A stretch of DNA of 52,051 bases, taken from contig DAOUFU010000181.1 in NCBI GenBank assembly GCA_034429275.1, positions 1 to 52,051 on the forward strand. The letters are read 5' to 3'. Position 1 is the stretch's first letter, and every line of letters starts with the position of its first letter. Shown here in pieces: positions 39,892-47,706 of the stretch. This DNA is from DAOUFU01 sp034429275. GTDB taxonomy: Bacteria > Chloroflexota > Anaerolineae > Aggregatilineales > Aggregatilineaceae. Both the position numbers and the translations under genes were made by a program. A model generated the notes under the pieces. That model made no database searches, had not been told where the DNA came from, and saw only the letters and a list, made by a program, of their open reading frames with translations.

Positions 39892-42642
39892 ATGTCTCGT
39901 TTCGAGCCTGAACAAGCCTGGCATTCGCTGGAAGGCGACGACGTACTGCGTGCGCTGGAATCCGACGCGCTGCGCGGGTTAGAAGATCAAGAGGCGGCCC
40001 GGCGGTTGGCCGAGGTTGGCCCCAACGAGCTTGAGGAACGCGGTGGAAAATCGCCCCTGGTGATTCTGTGGGAGCAGTTCACCAGCACGATGGTGCTGAT
40101 CCTGATCGCGGCAGCCGTGATCTCCGGCTTTTTGGGCAAGCCGCTCGAAACCGTCGCCATCTCGGCGATTGTGGTGTTGTTCGGCGTGTTGGGGTTCTTC
40201 CAGGAATACCGGGCGGAGCGCGCGATGGCGGCGCTCAAGCGGCTGGCCGTGCCGGTGGTGCATGTGCGACGTGGCGGCGCGGTCGAAGAGCGATCGGCCC
40301 GCGAGCTTGTGCCCGGCGATATTGTGCTGGTTGAGGCGGGGTCCGTTGTGCCCGCCGACCTGCGCGTGATCGAAAGCGTCAACCTGCGCATTCAGGAAGC
40401 CGCGCTCACCGGCGAATCCGAGCCGGTCGAAAAGCACGCGGCGGCCATTGCGGAGCCGGGCCTTCCGCTGGGGGACCGGCGCAACATGGCCTATATGGGC
40501 ACCATGATCACTTATGGGCGCGGGGCGGGCGTGGTCGTCGCCACCGGCATGAAGACCGAGCTGGGCCGCATCGCGCGATTGATCCAGGATGTGGAGCACC
40601 GCGCTACGCCCCTCCAGGACCGGCTCGACCAGGTGGGCAAACTGTTGGCCGCGGTCGGGGTCCTGATCGCCGGGCTGATCATGGTGATCGGCCTGGTGCG
40701 CGGCGAGACACTCTCCGAGATGTTCCTGACCGGTGTGAGCGTGGCGGTCGCTGTTGTGCCGGAAGGACTGCCCGCCGTAGTGACCGTTACGCTGGCCCTG
40801 GGCGCTCAGCGGATGCTGCGGCGGCGCGCCCTGATCCGCAAGCTTCACGCCGTCGAAACGTTGGGGTCGGTGACCGTCATCTGCTCGGATAAGACCGGCA
40901 CGCTCACCGAAAACCGGATGACCGTCACGGTGATCGATGTGGCCGGGCACTACCTGGAACTGGTCGGCACGGCCAAACATCCCGCGCCTGTGCTCACCGA
41001 TCCTGAACGCCCGGTTCTGGACCTGGAGGCCCAGCCGCTTCCGGTCGGGTTGGTGCTGTCGGGTGGCGCGCTGTGCAATGACGCCTCGCTCAAGCCGGAC
41101 CCGGCCACAGGTCGCTACCTGGCGGTGGGTGACCCTACCGAAGGCGCGCTGCTGGTGGCTGCATCACAGGCCGGGCTGGATAAAGGCGCGCTGGAACGTG
41201 TCTTGCCGCGCGTGGCCGAGCTTCCCTTCGACTCCGTGCGTAAGCGTATGACCACCGTTCACCGCATGCCACACGACCGCAGCGAACTACCGCAGTCGCT
41301 GCGCGGGTTGGAACCGCTGCCGCAGCCGGCCATCGCCATCACCAAAGGGGCGATTGATGGGCTGCTGGAGTCCTGCGACCAGGTGTGGGTCAATGACCGG
41401 GTCGAACCGCTCGATTCGACCTGGCGTGACCGCATCCAGGCAGCCAATGAAGAGATGGCGCTCAAAGGGATGCGCGTGCTCGGTGTGGCGATCAAGCCGC
41501 TGGATGCCGTGCCCGCCCAGCCTGCCGCCGACCTTGAACAACACCTGATCTTTATCGGCGTGCTGGGCATGATCGATCCCCCGCGCCCGGAAGTGAAAGC
41601 GGCGATTGACACCTGCCGCAGCGCTGGCATCCGTACGGTGATGATCACCGGCGACCACCCGCTGACCGCGCGCTTCATCGCGCACGAACTGGGTATCTCG
41701 CAGAATGGGCGCGTCAAAACCGGCACGGACCTCGACCGGATGTCGCAGGTCGAACTGGAGGCTGCCATCCGCGAGGTGTCGGTCTTTGCCCGCGTCACAC
41801 CCGAACACAAGCTGCGGATCGTCGAAATCCTGCAAAGCCAGGGGCAGGTGGTCGCCATGACCGGCGATGGTGTCAACGACTCGCCCGCGCTGAAGAAGGC
41901 CGATATTGGCGTGGCGATGGGCATCACCGGGACCGATGTCTCGAAGGAAGCGGCGCAGATGGTGCTGCTGGATGACAACTTCGCCACCATCGTCGCGGCA
42001 GTGGAAGAAGGCCGCGCAATTTACGACAACCTGCGGCGGTTCGTCAAATTCTCGATCGCGGGCAACCTGGGCAAAGTGATCGTGATGCTGTTCGCGCCGC
42101 TGTTGGGGATATCGGTGGCGCTGCTGCCGCTGCAACTGTTGTGGCTGAACCTGCTGACCGATGGCCTGCTGGGGCTGGGGCTGGGCATGGAACCCGCCGA
42201 TAAGCGCACCATGCAGCGCCCGCCGCGTGGGCGGTCCGAGGGCTTTTTGACCCCGGCGCTGCGCCGCCACATTGGCTGGATCGGCGTACTGATCGGAGTG
42301 GTGGCGCTAGGCGTGGGCTATGCCTTCTACCGCGACGGCGATTCAAGCTGGCAAACCATGATCTTCACCACCCTGGCGTTTTTGCAGATCGGGCAGGCGC
42401 TGGCCTCGCGCTCGACTGAGGACTCGCTGTTTTCGTTGGGGCTGCGCAGCAATCCTACCCTGATGCTGATGGTGGTGGTCGTGTTCGCCCTGCAAATGGT
42501 GGCGATCTACGTGCCCTTCTTCGATGATTTCTTTGGCGTCACGCCGCTCGCGGCAGCCGAGCTGGCGCTGAGCGCCGCCCTGGGCAGCCTGGCTTTCTTC
42601 GCCATCGAGATCGAGAAATGGCTGCTGCGCCGCCGGAAGTGA
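39892..42642 (+). CDS. P2-type cation-transporting ATPase (calcium-type)
   Basis: 916 residues. The N-terminal actuator has TGES with Glu175; the phosphorylation motif is DKTGTLT with Asp333; GDGVNDSPALK is the hinge. Membrane segment 4 has VVPEGLPAVVTVTLALGAQRM with the PEGL Glu of calcium-type pumps, and segment 6 has LLTDGLLGLGLGME, giving Asp in NLLTD. The pattern is that of SERCA/PMR1-like P2A pumps, so Ca2+ (or Mn2+) export is likely. The start is ATG 39892; the TTG six bases before is unlikely. No accessory subunit is encoded. The downstream protease gene, 109 bp later, is on the same strand. Confidence 0.93.
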   Translation: MSRFEPEQAWHSLEGDDVLRALESDALRGLEDQEAARRLAEVGPNELEERGGKSPLVILWEQFTSTMVLILIAAAVISGFLGKPLETVAISAIVVLFGVLGFFQEYRAERAMAALKRLAVPVVHVRRGGAVEERSARELVPGDIVLVEAGSVVPADLRVIESVNLRIQEAALTGESEPVEKHAAAIAEPGLPLGDRRNMAYMGTMITYGRGAGVVVATGMKTELGRIARLIQDVEHRATPLQDRLDQVGKLLAAVGVLIAGLIMVIGLVRGETLSEMFLTGVSVAVAVVPEGLPAVVTVTLALGAQRMLRRRALIRKLHAVETLGSVTVICSDKTGTLTENRMTVTVIDVAGHYLELVGTAKHPAPVLTDPERPVLDLEAQPLPVGLVLSGGALCNDASLKPDPATGRYLAVGDPTEGALLVAASQAGLDKGALERVLPRVAELPFDSVRKRMTTVHRMPHDRSELPQSLRGLEPLPQPAIAITKGAIDGLLESCDQVWVNDRVEPLDSTWRDRIQAANEEMALKGMRVLGVAIKPLDAVPAQPAADLEQHLIFIGVLGMIDPPRPEVKAAIDTCRSAGIRTVMITGDHPLTARFIAHELGISQNGRVKTGTDLDRMSQVELEAAIREVSVFARVTPEHKLRIVEILQSQGQVVAMTGDGVNDSPALKKADIGVAMGITGTDVSKEAAQMVLLDDNFATIVAAVEEGRAIYDNLRRFVKFSIAGNLGKVIVMLFAPLLGISVALLPLQLLWLNLLTDGLLGLGLGMEPADKRTMQRPPRGRSEGFLTPALRRHIGWIGVLIGVVALGVGYAFYRDGDSSWQTMIFTTLAFLQIGQALASRSTEDSLFSLGLRSNPTLMLMVVVVFALQMVAIYVPFFDDFFGVTPLAAAELALSAALGSLAFFAIEIEKWLLRRRK

Positions 42643-42751
42643 GCGCAGCAGCCTGCACCGCCGGGCGCTCGTTCCGGGCAAAAAGGTTGCCGTTTGGCCC
42701 GCGATTGACCATGATCATGAATATGCAACAGGTATCTGGAGGAGGCTCAGC

Positions 42752-43831
42752 ATGAAATGGTCGTGGAAACTGGGGACCTTTGCCGGAATTGATGTATTCA
42801 TGCACGTGACCTTCCTGATTTTGCTGGGCTGGGTCGCGCTCAGTCACTGGATTGCAGGCGATAGCCTGGCAGCAGCGGTGGAAGGCGTGGGGTTTATCCT
42901 GGCGCTGTTCGCCTGCGTAGTGCTGCACGAATATGGACATGCCCTGACCGCCCGCCGCTATGGCATCAAAACGCGTGACATCACCCTGCTGCCCATCGGC
43001 GGAGTGGCACGCCTGGAGCGTATGCCCGACAAGCCCACCCAGGAATTGTGGGTGGCACTGGCAGGCCCGGCGGTGAACGTGGTGATCGCCATCGTGCTGT
43101 TCGCCTGGCTCCAGGTGACTTCCAGCCTGGTGCCGATCGCCGACCTGGAAGTAGGCCGGGGTTCGTTCGTCGAGCGGCTGATGGTGGTCAACCTGTTCCT
43201 GGTGGGCTTCAACTTGCTGCCGGCCTTCCCGATGGACGGTGGGCGCGTGGTGCGCGCGCTGCTGGCGATGCGCATGGAGTACACGCGCGCGACTCACATC
43301 GCGGCCAGCCTGGGCCAGTCGGTGGCGATCCTGTTCGGCTTCATCGGCCTGTTTTCCAACCCATTCCTGCTGTTCATCGCCTTTTTTGTGTGGATCGGTG
43401 CGGCGCAGGAAGCCAGTATGACCCAGATGAAATCGGCTCTGGCCGGGATACCGGCCAGCCGCGCCATGCTGACCGACTTCCGCACCCTGTCGCTGACGGA
43501 TACGGTCAACCACGCGGTGGACCTGATTCTGGCCGGGTCGCAGCACGATTTCCCGGTGATGGATGATGGCAAAGTGGTGGGCATCCTGACTCGAAAGAAC
43601 CTGATGTCTGGGCTGGCCAGGAGCAGCCCGGATACGCCCGTCGCCGAGCTGATGCAGCGCGAGTTTGAGGTCTTCGATTCCTACGACATGCTGGAATCCG
43701 CGTTCGCGCGGCTGCAAGAGTGCCAGTGCCAGAGTGCCCCGGTTGTGCACGATGGCAAGCTGGTCGGGCTGCTCACGCAGGATAATGTCGGCGAGTTTCT
43801 GATGATCCAGGCTGCGACTCGCCGGGTATGA
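42752..43831 (+). CDS. Site-2 protease (M50) with C-terminal CBS pair
   Basis: 359 residues. The zinc motif HEYGH gives His59, Glu60 and His63; the third ligand is Asp162 in PAFPMDGGR. About six membrane helices form the S2P core (1-215). The rest is two CBS domains (MLTDFRTLSLTDTVNHAVDL and FEVFDSYDMLESAFARL), which bind adenine nucleotides in many proteins. Members cleave membrane-bound substrates, often anti-sigma factors or regulators. The target is not in this window; the SpoIIE-type systems here are cytoplasmic. GGAGGAGG lies 10 bases before the ATG. Confidence 0.92.
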   Translation: MKWSWKLGTFAGIDVFMHVTFLILLGWVALSHWIAGDSLAAAVEGVGFILALFACVVLHEYGHALTARRYGIKTRDITLLPIGGVARLERMPDKPTQELWVALAGPAVNVVIAIVLFAWLQVTSSLVPIADLEVGRGSFVERLMVVNLFLVGFNLLPAFPMDGGRVVRALLAMRMEYTRATHIAASLGQSVAILFGFIGLFSNPFLLFIAFFVWIGAAQEASMTQMKSALAGIPASRAMLTDFRTLSLTDTVNHAVDLILAGSQHDFPVMDDGKVVGILTRKNLMSGLARSSPDTPVAELMQREFEVFDSYDMLESAFARLQECQCQSAPVVHDGKLVGLLTQDNVGEFLMIQAATRRV

Positions 43832-43866
43832 GGCAGGCAGCTCTGCATTTCCGCCAAACGGGGGGC

Positions 43867-43901
43867 GTCAGGTGACGGGGACCTTCTGCCCGTCACCTGA
43901 C
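43867..43901. terminator. Hairpin between convergent S2P and FMN-reductase genes
   Basis: A perfect 13-bp stem GTCAGGTGACGGG (43867-43879) and CCCGTCACCTGAC (43889-43901), loop of 9. It overlaps the last codons and stop of the FMN-reductase gene (stop 43870-43868). There is no T run on either side, but the position suits a shared terminator. Confidence 0.5.
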
Positions 43902-44467
43902 CGCACGTGCTGCTCCATCGAGGCCTGGGGGCAGCCTGTGCGGCAGATGTAGTCCACCAGGCCAGCGGCCAGCCCGCGAATGGCTTTTTCGGTCACTTCA
44001 TCGAGGATGCGCCCCTCGCTGTCGAACACGGTCCGCACCTGGGCCACCGAAACCGGAGTCGGCAGCACCAACGCCCCTACATGCGAAGCCACACTCCGCA
44101 GATGTTCCAGCGACTTGATCGCCCCGATGCGCCCGGCGGCTACCCCAAGCAGGGCGACCGGCTTGTTGGCGAGGGCCGAGGGGTGGCCGAGATTTTCGAT
44201 CACCAGCTTCATCAGGCTGCTGAACGAGCCGTGATACTCTGGCGTCGCCAGGATTACCCCATCCGCCGAGCCGACGGTTTGGATCAGCCACTCGCGGTCG
44301 GAGGAATCCATCGCCGTGCCGGGGATCGCCAGGCGCAGCGTCCCCGGCTCGATGGCGGTCACGCGGACATCGGCGTGTTTGCGCAGTTCATCGTGGGCCA
44401 GTGCCAGGGCTTTGGCGGTGTAGTTCCCCGGCCTGGCGCTTCCGCTGATCGTGACGATGTGGATCAT
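43868..44467 (-). CDS. NAD(P)H-dependent FMN reductase / quinone reductase-like flavoprotein
   Basis: 199 residues of the flavodoxin-like NADPH-FMN reductase fold. VTISGSARPGNYTAKAL is the FMN phosphate loop and ATPEYHGSFSSLMKLVIENLG is the PEY-type flavin isoalloxazine segment. It reduces quinones, azo compounds or metals with NAD(P)H. With the adjacent hydrolase, dioxygenase and MarR genes it resembles the mhq stress set, where two-electron quinone reduction avoids semiquinones. The 3' end carries a 13-bp hairpin. It follows the hydrolase gene by 30 bp. Confidence 0.88.
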   Translation of the reverse strand: MIHIVTISGSARPGNYTAKALALAHDELRKHADVRVTAIEPGTLRLAIPGTAMDSSDREWLIQTVGSADGVILATPEYHGSFSSLMKLVIENLGHPSALANKPVALLGVAAGRIGAIKSLEHLRSVASHVGALVLPTPVSVAQVRTVFDSEGRILDEVTEKAIRGLAAGLVDYICRTGCPQASMEQHVRSGDGQKVPVT

Positions 44468-44497
44468 CGCTCTCCTCCTCTGGTGAGCAGCGCGCGG

Positions 44498-45154
44498 TCA
44501 ACGCAGCGCTTCGGCGATCCTGGCCGAGATCATGTCGCGGACATGGGCAATTTCCGAGGGGCGCACGGTGTGTTCCGCGCCCGGCTGAACCTCAACCTGC
44601 ACCGCGCTGCCCAGGTTGTGCAGGATGTCGCCGGTGAGCCGCAGTTGGTATTCGGTCACCCAGGTGTCGTGGGTGCAGCCCGCGACGAATACGGGTGTAC
44701 CGTCCAGCGATCCCGCGTAGTCGCGCGGCATGTCGGGCGGCCCTATCAGCGCGCCGCTGAGCAGGAACAGCCCGCCATAGCGCCTGGGGTGCCGAGCGGC
44801 GTATTCGGCGGCCAGGCACGCCCCCTGAGAAAATCCACCGATCAGGATGCGGTCGGCAGGGATGCCGCTCGCCGTGATGTGGCCGATCAGGTCATCGATC
44901 GCCCGGAATGCCGACGAGACGTAGGGTTCGTTGGCTTCGATCGGGATGAAGCCGGAGTTGGGATACCACGTCTGGTTGCTGGCCTGCGGCGCGTAGTATG
45001 CGACCCCATCCTGCGGAAGATGCGCCGCCAGGCTCAGGATACTTTGCGCTGTGCTGCCGCGTCCATGCAGCAGGATCACGGCGACCTGCGCCTCCTCCGG
45101 CGATGCGCCCGCCGTCAGGACCGGCTGGTTTTGGTGAATGTGTTGATTGGGCAT
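44498..45154 (-). CDS. Alpha/beta hydrolase, phospholipase/carboxylesterase type (MhqD-like)
   Basis: 218 residues from ATG 45154, with GGGAGGACAC ahead. VILLHGRGSTAQS is the oxyanion strand; GGFSQGACLA is the nucleophile elbow with Ser; Asp in GCTHDTWV and His in GAEHTVRPSE complete the triad. Proteins of this family in mhq-type operons are called MhqD and help remove quinones and diamide-type electrophiles; the reaction is not defined. It follows the dioxygenase gene with a hairpin (45178-45209) between. Confidence 0.85.
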   Translation of the reverse strand: MPNQHIHQNQPVLTAGASPEEAQVAVILLHGRGSTAQSILSLAAHLPQDGVAYYAPQASNQTWYPNSGFIPIEANEPYVSSAFRAIDDLIGHITASGIPADRILIGGFSQGACLAAEYAARHPRRYGGLFLLSGALIGPPDMPRDYAGSLDGTPVFVAGCTHDTWVTEYQLRLTGDILHNLGSAVQVEVQPGAEHTVRPSEIAHVRDMISARIAEALR

Positions 45155-45177
45155 GGGGTGTCCTCCCGATGGCTCGC

Positions 45178-45209
45178 GGGGACCGGCCTGCACGGTTGAG
45201 CCGGTCCCC
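45178..45209 (-). terminator. Intercistronic hairpin between dioxygenase and hydrolase genes
   Basis: GGGGACCGGC (45178-45187) and GCCGGTCCCC (45200-45209), perfect 10 bp, loop of 12. There is no T tract on the minus strand, so it probably stabilises or tunes the mRNA more than it stops transcription. Confidence 0.4.
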
Positions 45210-45220
45210 AGGGCAAAAGG

Positions 45221-46183
45221 TCAGGGTTGGGGCACGACGATGGGCTTCAGTCCGGCTTCGATCTGCGCGCGCTGTGGCTCCAGGAAAGGCGGCAGGGCCA
45301 GCCTTTCGCCCAGGGTCTCCAGGTCCTCATCCGCTGTGAAGCCGGGGCCGTCGGTCGCGATCTCAAACAGGATGCCGTTCGAAATGCGGAAGTAGATCGA
45401 CTGGAAATAGTAGCGGTCGATGAAGGGCGAGACACGCAGTCCTGACCGCGCGATTCGCTCGTGCCAATAGCGCTGCTCCTCTTTGTCGGCCACCCGGAAG
45501 GCGACTTGGTGCACGCCACCCGCGCCCAGCCGGGCGATGGGCTTGTCCGGCTCCTCGATCACCCACAGCTCACGCCCAGGACCCCCCTCACCGGATTCGT
45601 AGATCACGACCTGTGCGCCGCCGGGATATTCGGCAGTGCGCGCCGGGCGGAAGGCCAATACCTGCGTCAGAATCGGGTCGATCCAATCGAGCTGCGGGAT
45701 CGAGAGCATGACGGCGTAAAAGCCGCGCAGCGCGTATTCTGCTGGAACATCGGTTCCGTCCCAAGTCTCGCCCTCATAATCGGCCCCCCGGTCATCGACC
45801 AGCACCAGCCGCTGACCTTCGGGATCGTCGAAGCGCAGCATCTCGCGCCCGTCAAAGGTTTCGATGCCCCGGTGCTCGACTCCATGCCCGGCCAGCCGAC
45901 TCGCCCAATAATCGAGCGCGGCCCGCCCATTGACGCGGAAGGCGGTGGTGGTGATGCTATCGGTGCCCCGGCGGTCGGCGATCACCATCGGCCAATCGAA
46001 GAAGGTCATATCGGTGCCTGGGCTGCCGATTTTGTCCGCGTAGAACAGGTGATAGGCGCTCACATCATCCTGATTGACCGATTTTTTCACCAGGCGCAGG
46101 CCGAGCACCCGCGTGTAAAAATCGACATTGTTGCCGATGCGGCGAGAGACAGCGGTGACGTGGTGAATGCCGTTGAGGTTCAT
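45221..46183 (-). CDS. Ring-cleaving dioxygenase, VOC/glyoxalase type (MhqO-like)
   Basis: 320 residues from ATG 46183; AGGAG lies 8 bases upstream and the far longer frame runs into AT-rich promoter sequence. Two VOC modules are visible: NLNGIHHVTAVSRRIGNNVDFYT at the N-terminus and GVHQVAFRV in the second, with a terminal ILFEIATDGPGF supplying the metal-binding Glu. In Bacillus the homologue MhqO opens hydroquinone-type rings. It is divergently transcribed from a MarR gene with a dyad over its likely -10. Confidence 0.9.
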   Translation of the reverse strand: MNLNGIHHVTAVSRRIGNNVDFYTRVLGLRLVKKSVNQDDVSAYHLFYADKIGSPGTDMTFFDWPMVIADRRGTDSITTTAFRVNGRAALDYWASRLAGHGVEHRGIETFDGREMLRFDDPEGQRLVLVDDRGADYEGETWDGTDVPAEYALRGFYAVMLSIPQLDWIDPILTQVLAFRPARTAEYPGGAQVVIYESGEGGPGRELWVIEEPDKPIARLGAGGVHQVAFRVADKEEQRYWHERIARSGLRVSPFIDRYYFQSIYFRISNGILFEIATDGPGFTADEDLETLGERLALPPFLEPQRAQIEAGLKPIVVPQP

Positions 46184-46203
46184 GAGCTTGCTCCTGTTAA
46201 CTA

Positions 46204-46229
46204 ACCGGTCATTGGTATAGGTGACCGGT
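46204..46229. promoter_or_regulatory. Candidate MarR operator (8-bp inverted repeat)
   Basis: ACCGGTCA (46204-46211) and TGACCGGT (46222-46229) are perfect inverted arms with a 10-bp centre. The centre contains TATACC on the minus strand (46219-46214), a likely -10 for the dioxygenase gene. Binding there by the divergent MarR protein would block that promoter. Half-site spacing is consistent with MarR dimers. Confidence 0.55.
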
Positions 46230-46277
46230 CTCGTATGAAGGCAACAATTATCTGCAATTAGTTTTAATTTAAATTGT

Positions 46278-46307
46278 TTTACATCAAATAATTTAAAGGA
46301 GTATAAT
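46278..46307 (+). promoter_or_regulatory. Promoter of the MarR gene
   Basis: TTTACA (46278-46283) and TATAAT (46302-46307) with 18 bp between, in a strikingly AT-rich stretch (46240-46310). Two AATTTAAA copies (46266 and 46290) 24 bp apart flank the -35 and may be a second protein site. Confidence 0.6.
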
Positions 46308-46367
46308 CTGAATGTCAAGGCGATGGGGATAAGAAAATGATTAATCTTTCGCCGAGGAGGACAATCG

Positions 46368-46850
46368 ATGCCGAGTCACTATGAGGGGACTCTCGAAGAG
46401 AGGCGGGCGCTGGATGCCTATATCAAGCTTCAGCGGGCAGCGGATACCGTGGTGACGCACACCACCGCGCACCTGGCCGATCATAACCTGACCTTGAGCC
46501 AGTTCGGGGCATTGGAGGCGCTCTATCACCTGGGCACGCTCTCGCAGCGCGAGCTGGCCCACAAGTTGTTGAAGAGCACCGGCAACATCTCCATTGTGCT
46601 GAAGAACCTGGAAAAGCGCGGGTTGATCTCGCGGGTGCGCAGCGCGGATGATACGCGCTACATGGAGGTGTGCATCACCGAGGCAGGGCGCAGCCTGCTG
46701 GCGAGCTTCTTCGCCGACCACGTGCGCGGAATCGTGGAGGAGATGAGCGTGCTGACGCCGCAGGAGCAAGAGGAACTGGCGCGCCTGTGCCGCAAGCTGG
46801 GCCTGCGCGAGCCGTCGCCACAGTCACCGGAGCGCGCCCGCCGTCGATGA
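46368..46850 (+). CDS. MarR-family repressor (MhqR-like)
   Basis: 160 residues. The winged helix is at about 40-110: LTLSQFGALEALYHLG, LAHKLLKSTGNISIVLKNLEKRGL and RVRSADDTRYMEV as the wing. It lacks an obvious redox Cys in the N-terminal helix, so like MhqR it may sense quinones in another way; one Cys is in the C-terminal part (RLCRKLG). It is divergent from the dioxygenase-hydrolase-reductase genes, and MhqR in Bacillus and Staphylococcus represses exactly such genes. GCCGAGGAGGAC is the ribosome site region, 9 bases before ATG. Confidence 0.9.
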   Translation: MPSHYEGTLEERRALDAYIKLQRAADTVVTHTTAHLADHNLTLSQFGALEALYHLGTLSQRELAHKLLKSTGNISIVLKNLEKRGLISRVRSADDTRYMEVCITEAGRSLLASFFADHVRGIVEEMSVLTPQEQEELARLCRKLGLREPSPQSPERARRR

Positions 46851-46854
46851 CCTC

Positions 46855-47066
46855 AACAAGAACACCGCCCGGAAATCTCCGGGCGGTGTCTGGATAATTC
46901 CCCCCGCCATGCCGTGTGCCGCGATGTTTTGAACCTGCTTTCGCAGGTGGGTGACCGGCTCTCACGCCTGCTTTGGACAAGGTCCTAATGCATTTGTGCG
47001 ATAACCAGGAAACCCTTAGTTTGGGTGTTGGCTCAAAACCGGTGCGGATCACGCGCACGGCAGGTT
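46855..47066 (-). ncRNA. Candidate structured non-coding RNA (about 210 nt)
   Basis: No gene fits the 383-bp gap 46851-47233, but the minus strand has a near-consensus promoter (47101-47073), a predicted start near 47066 and a strong hairpin terminator at 46889-46862 followed by TTCTTGTT. The predicted RNA can pair end to end: UGCCGUG near the 5' end with CACGGCA, CGCG with CGCG, and GUUUUGA with UCAAAAC. It then has internal stems, including CCUGC-GAAA-GCAGG with a GNRA loop. No long ORF with a ribosome site is seen. I could not match it to tmRNA, RNase P, SRP RNA or a riboswitch. 6S RNA is possible on size and layout but not shown. Confidence 0.5.
46862..46889. terminator. Terminator shared by the MarR gene and the candidate ncRNA
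   Basis: A perfect 12-bp stem, ACACCGCCCGGA (46862-46873) with TCCGGGCGGTGT (46878-46889), loop of 4. On the minus strand it is followed by TTCTTGTT. It is 12 bp after the MarR stop. Confidence 0.7.
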
Positions 47067-47072
47067 GATGCT

Positions 47073-47101
47073 GTTATACCACGCCCGGCGAGCTATGTAA
47101 A
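47073..47101 (-). promoter_or_regulatory. Promoter of the candidate ncRNA
   Basis: Minus-strand TTTACA (47101-47096), 17 bp, TATAAC (47078-47073). No ORF with a ribosome site follows on that strand before the terminator. Confidence 0.6.
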
Positions 47102-47233
47102 GTAAAAAAAGTCGAAAATACGCCGCTTCTCCGCGTCACATCTGGCGATTCGATGCCATTTACGGTATCTTATGCGGCTGCAAGTGCTGCCGCCCGTCCG
47201 ACCACGACTGCACATTCAGAGGAGACCTGCATC

Positions 47234-47704
47234 ATGCCCATTCGCGTATTGTTTGTCTGCCTGGGGAACATCTGTCGCTCGCCAATGGCCGAGGCTGTCT
47301 TCCAACACCTGGTGAACGAGGCCGGGTTGAGCGAAGCCATTGTCGTCGATTCGGCAGGGACCGCCGGATGGCACGCCGGGGAGAAGGCGCATCGTGGGAC
47401 GCGCGCCGTGCTGGCAGAGCACAACATTCCCTATGATGGCCGCTCGCGTCAGGTCACCTTGCGCGATTTTGAGCAATTCCACTACATCCTGGCGATGGAT
47501 CGCTCGAACCTGGACGACCTGCGCCGCATGGCACCCCAAAATACTTCGGCAAAAATTTTCTTGTTCATGGACTACGCCGAAAATCCTTCCACTCACGAAG
47601 TGCCCGATCCCTACTACGACGGGCGATTCGAGGAAGTCTACGGGCTGGTGCGCCAGGCGGCGGTTGGCCTGCTGGCCCACATCCGCGCTACCGAAGGACT
47701 CTAG
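47234..47704 (+). CDS. Low-molecular-weight protein tyrosine phosphatase family
   Basis: 156 residues from ATG 47234, with GAGGAG about 11 bases before it. VCLGNICRSPMAE is the CX5R P-loop (Cys9, Arg15), and DPYYDG carries the general acid Asp125. Classic members dephosphorylate protein tyrosine. However, the next gene (GTG 47707, 2 bp later) encodes a fructosamine-kinase homologue, and LMW-PTP-A proteins next to such kinases are known to remove phosphate from ribulosamine 5-phosphates. So it may clean up protein or metabolite glycation products instead of signalling. Confidence 0.88.
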   Translation: MPIRVLFVCLGNICRSPMAEAVFQHLVNEAGLSEAIVVDSAGTAGWHAGEKAHRGTRAVLAEHNIPYDGRSRQVTLRDFEQFHYILAMDRSNLDDLRRMAPQNTSAKIFLFMDYAENPSTHEVPDPYYDGRFEEVYGLVRQAAVGLLAHIRATEGL

Positions 47705-47706
47705 CG

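Noticed and set aside
46855..47066. Identity as tmRNA, RNase P RNA or SRP RNA
   Set aside because: None of the conserved cores of those RNAs can be found on either strand; only a generic ncRNA call is justified.
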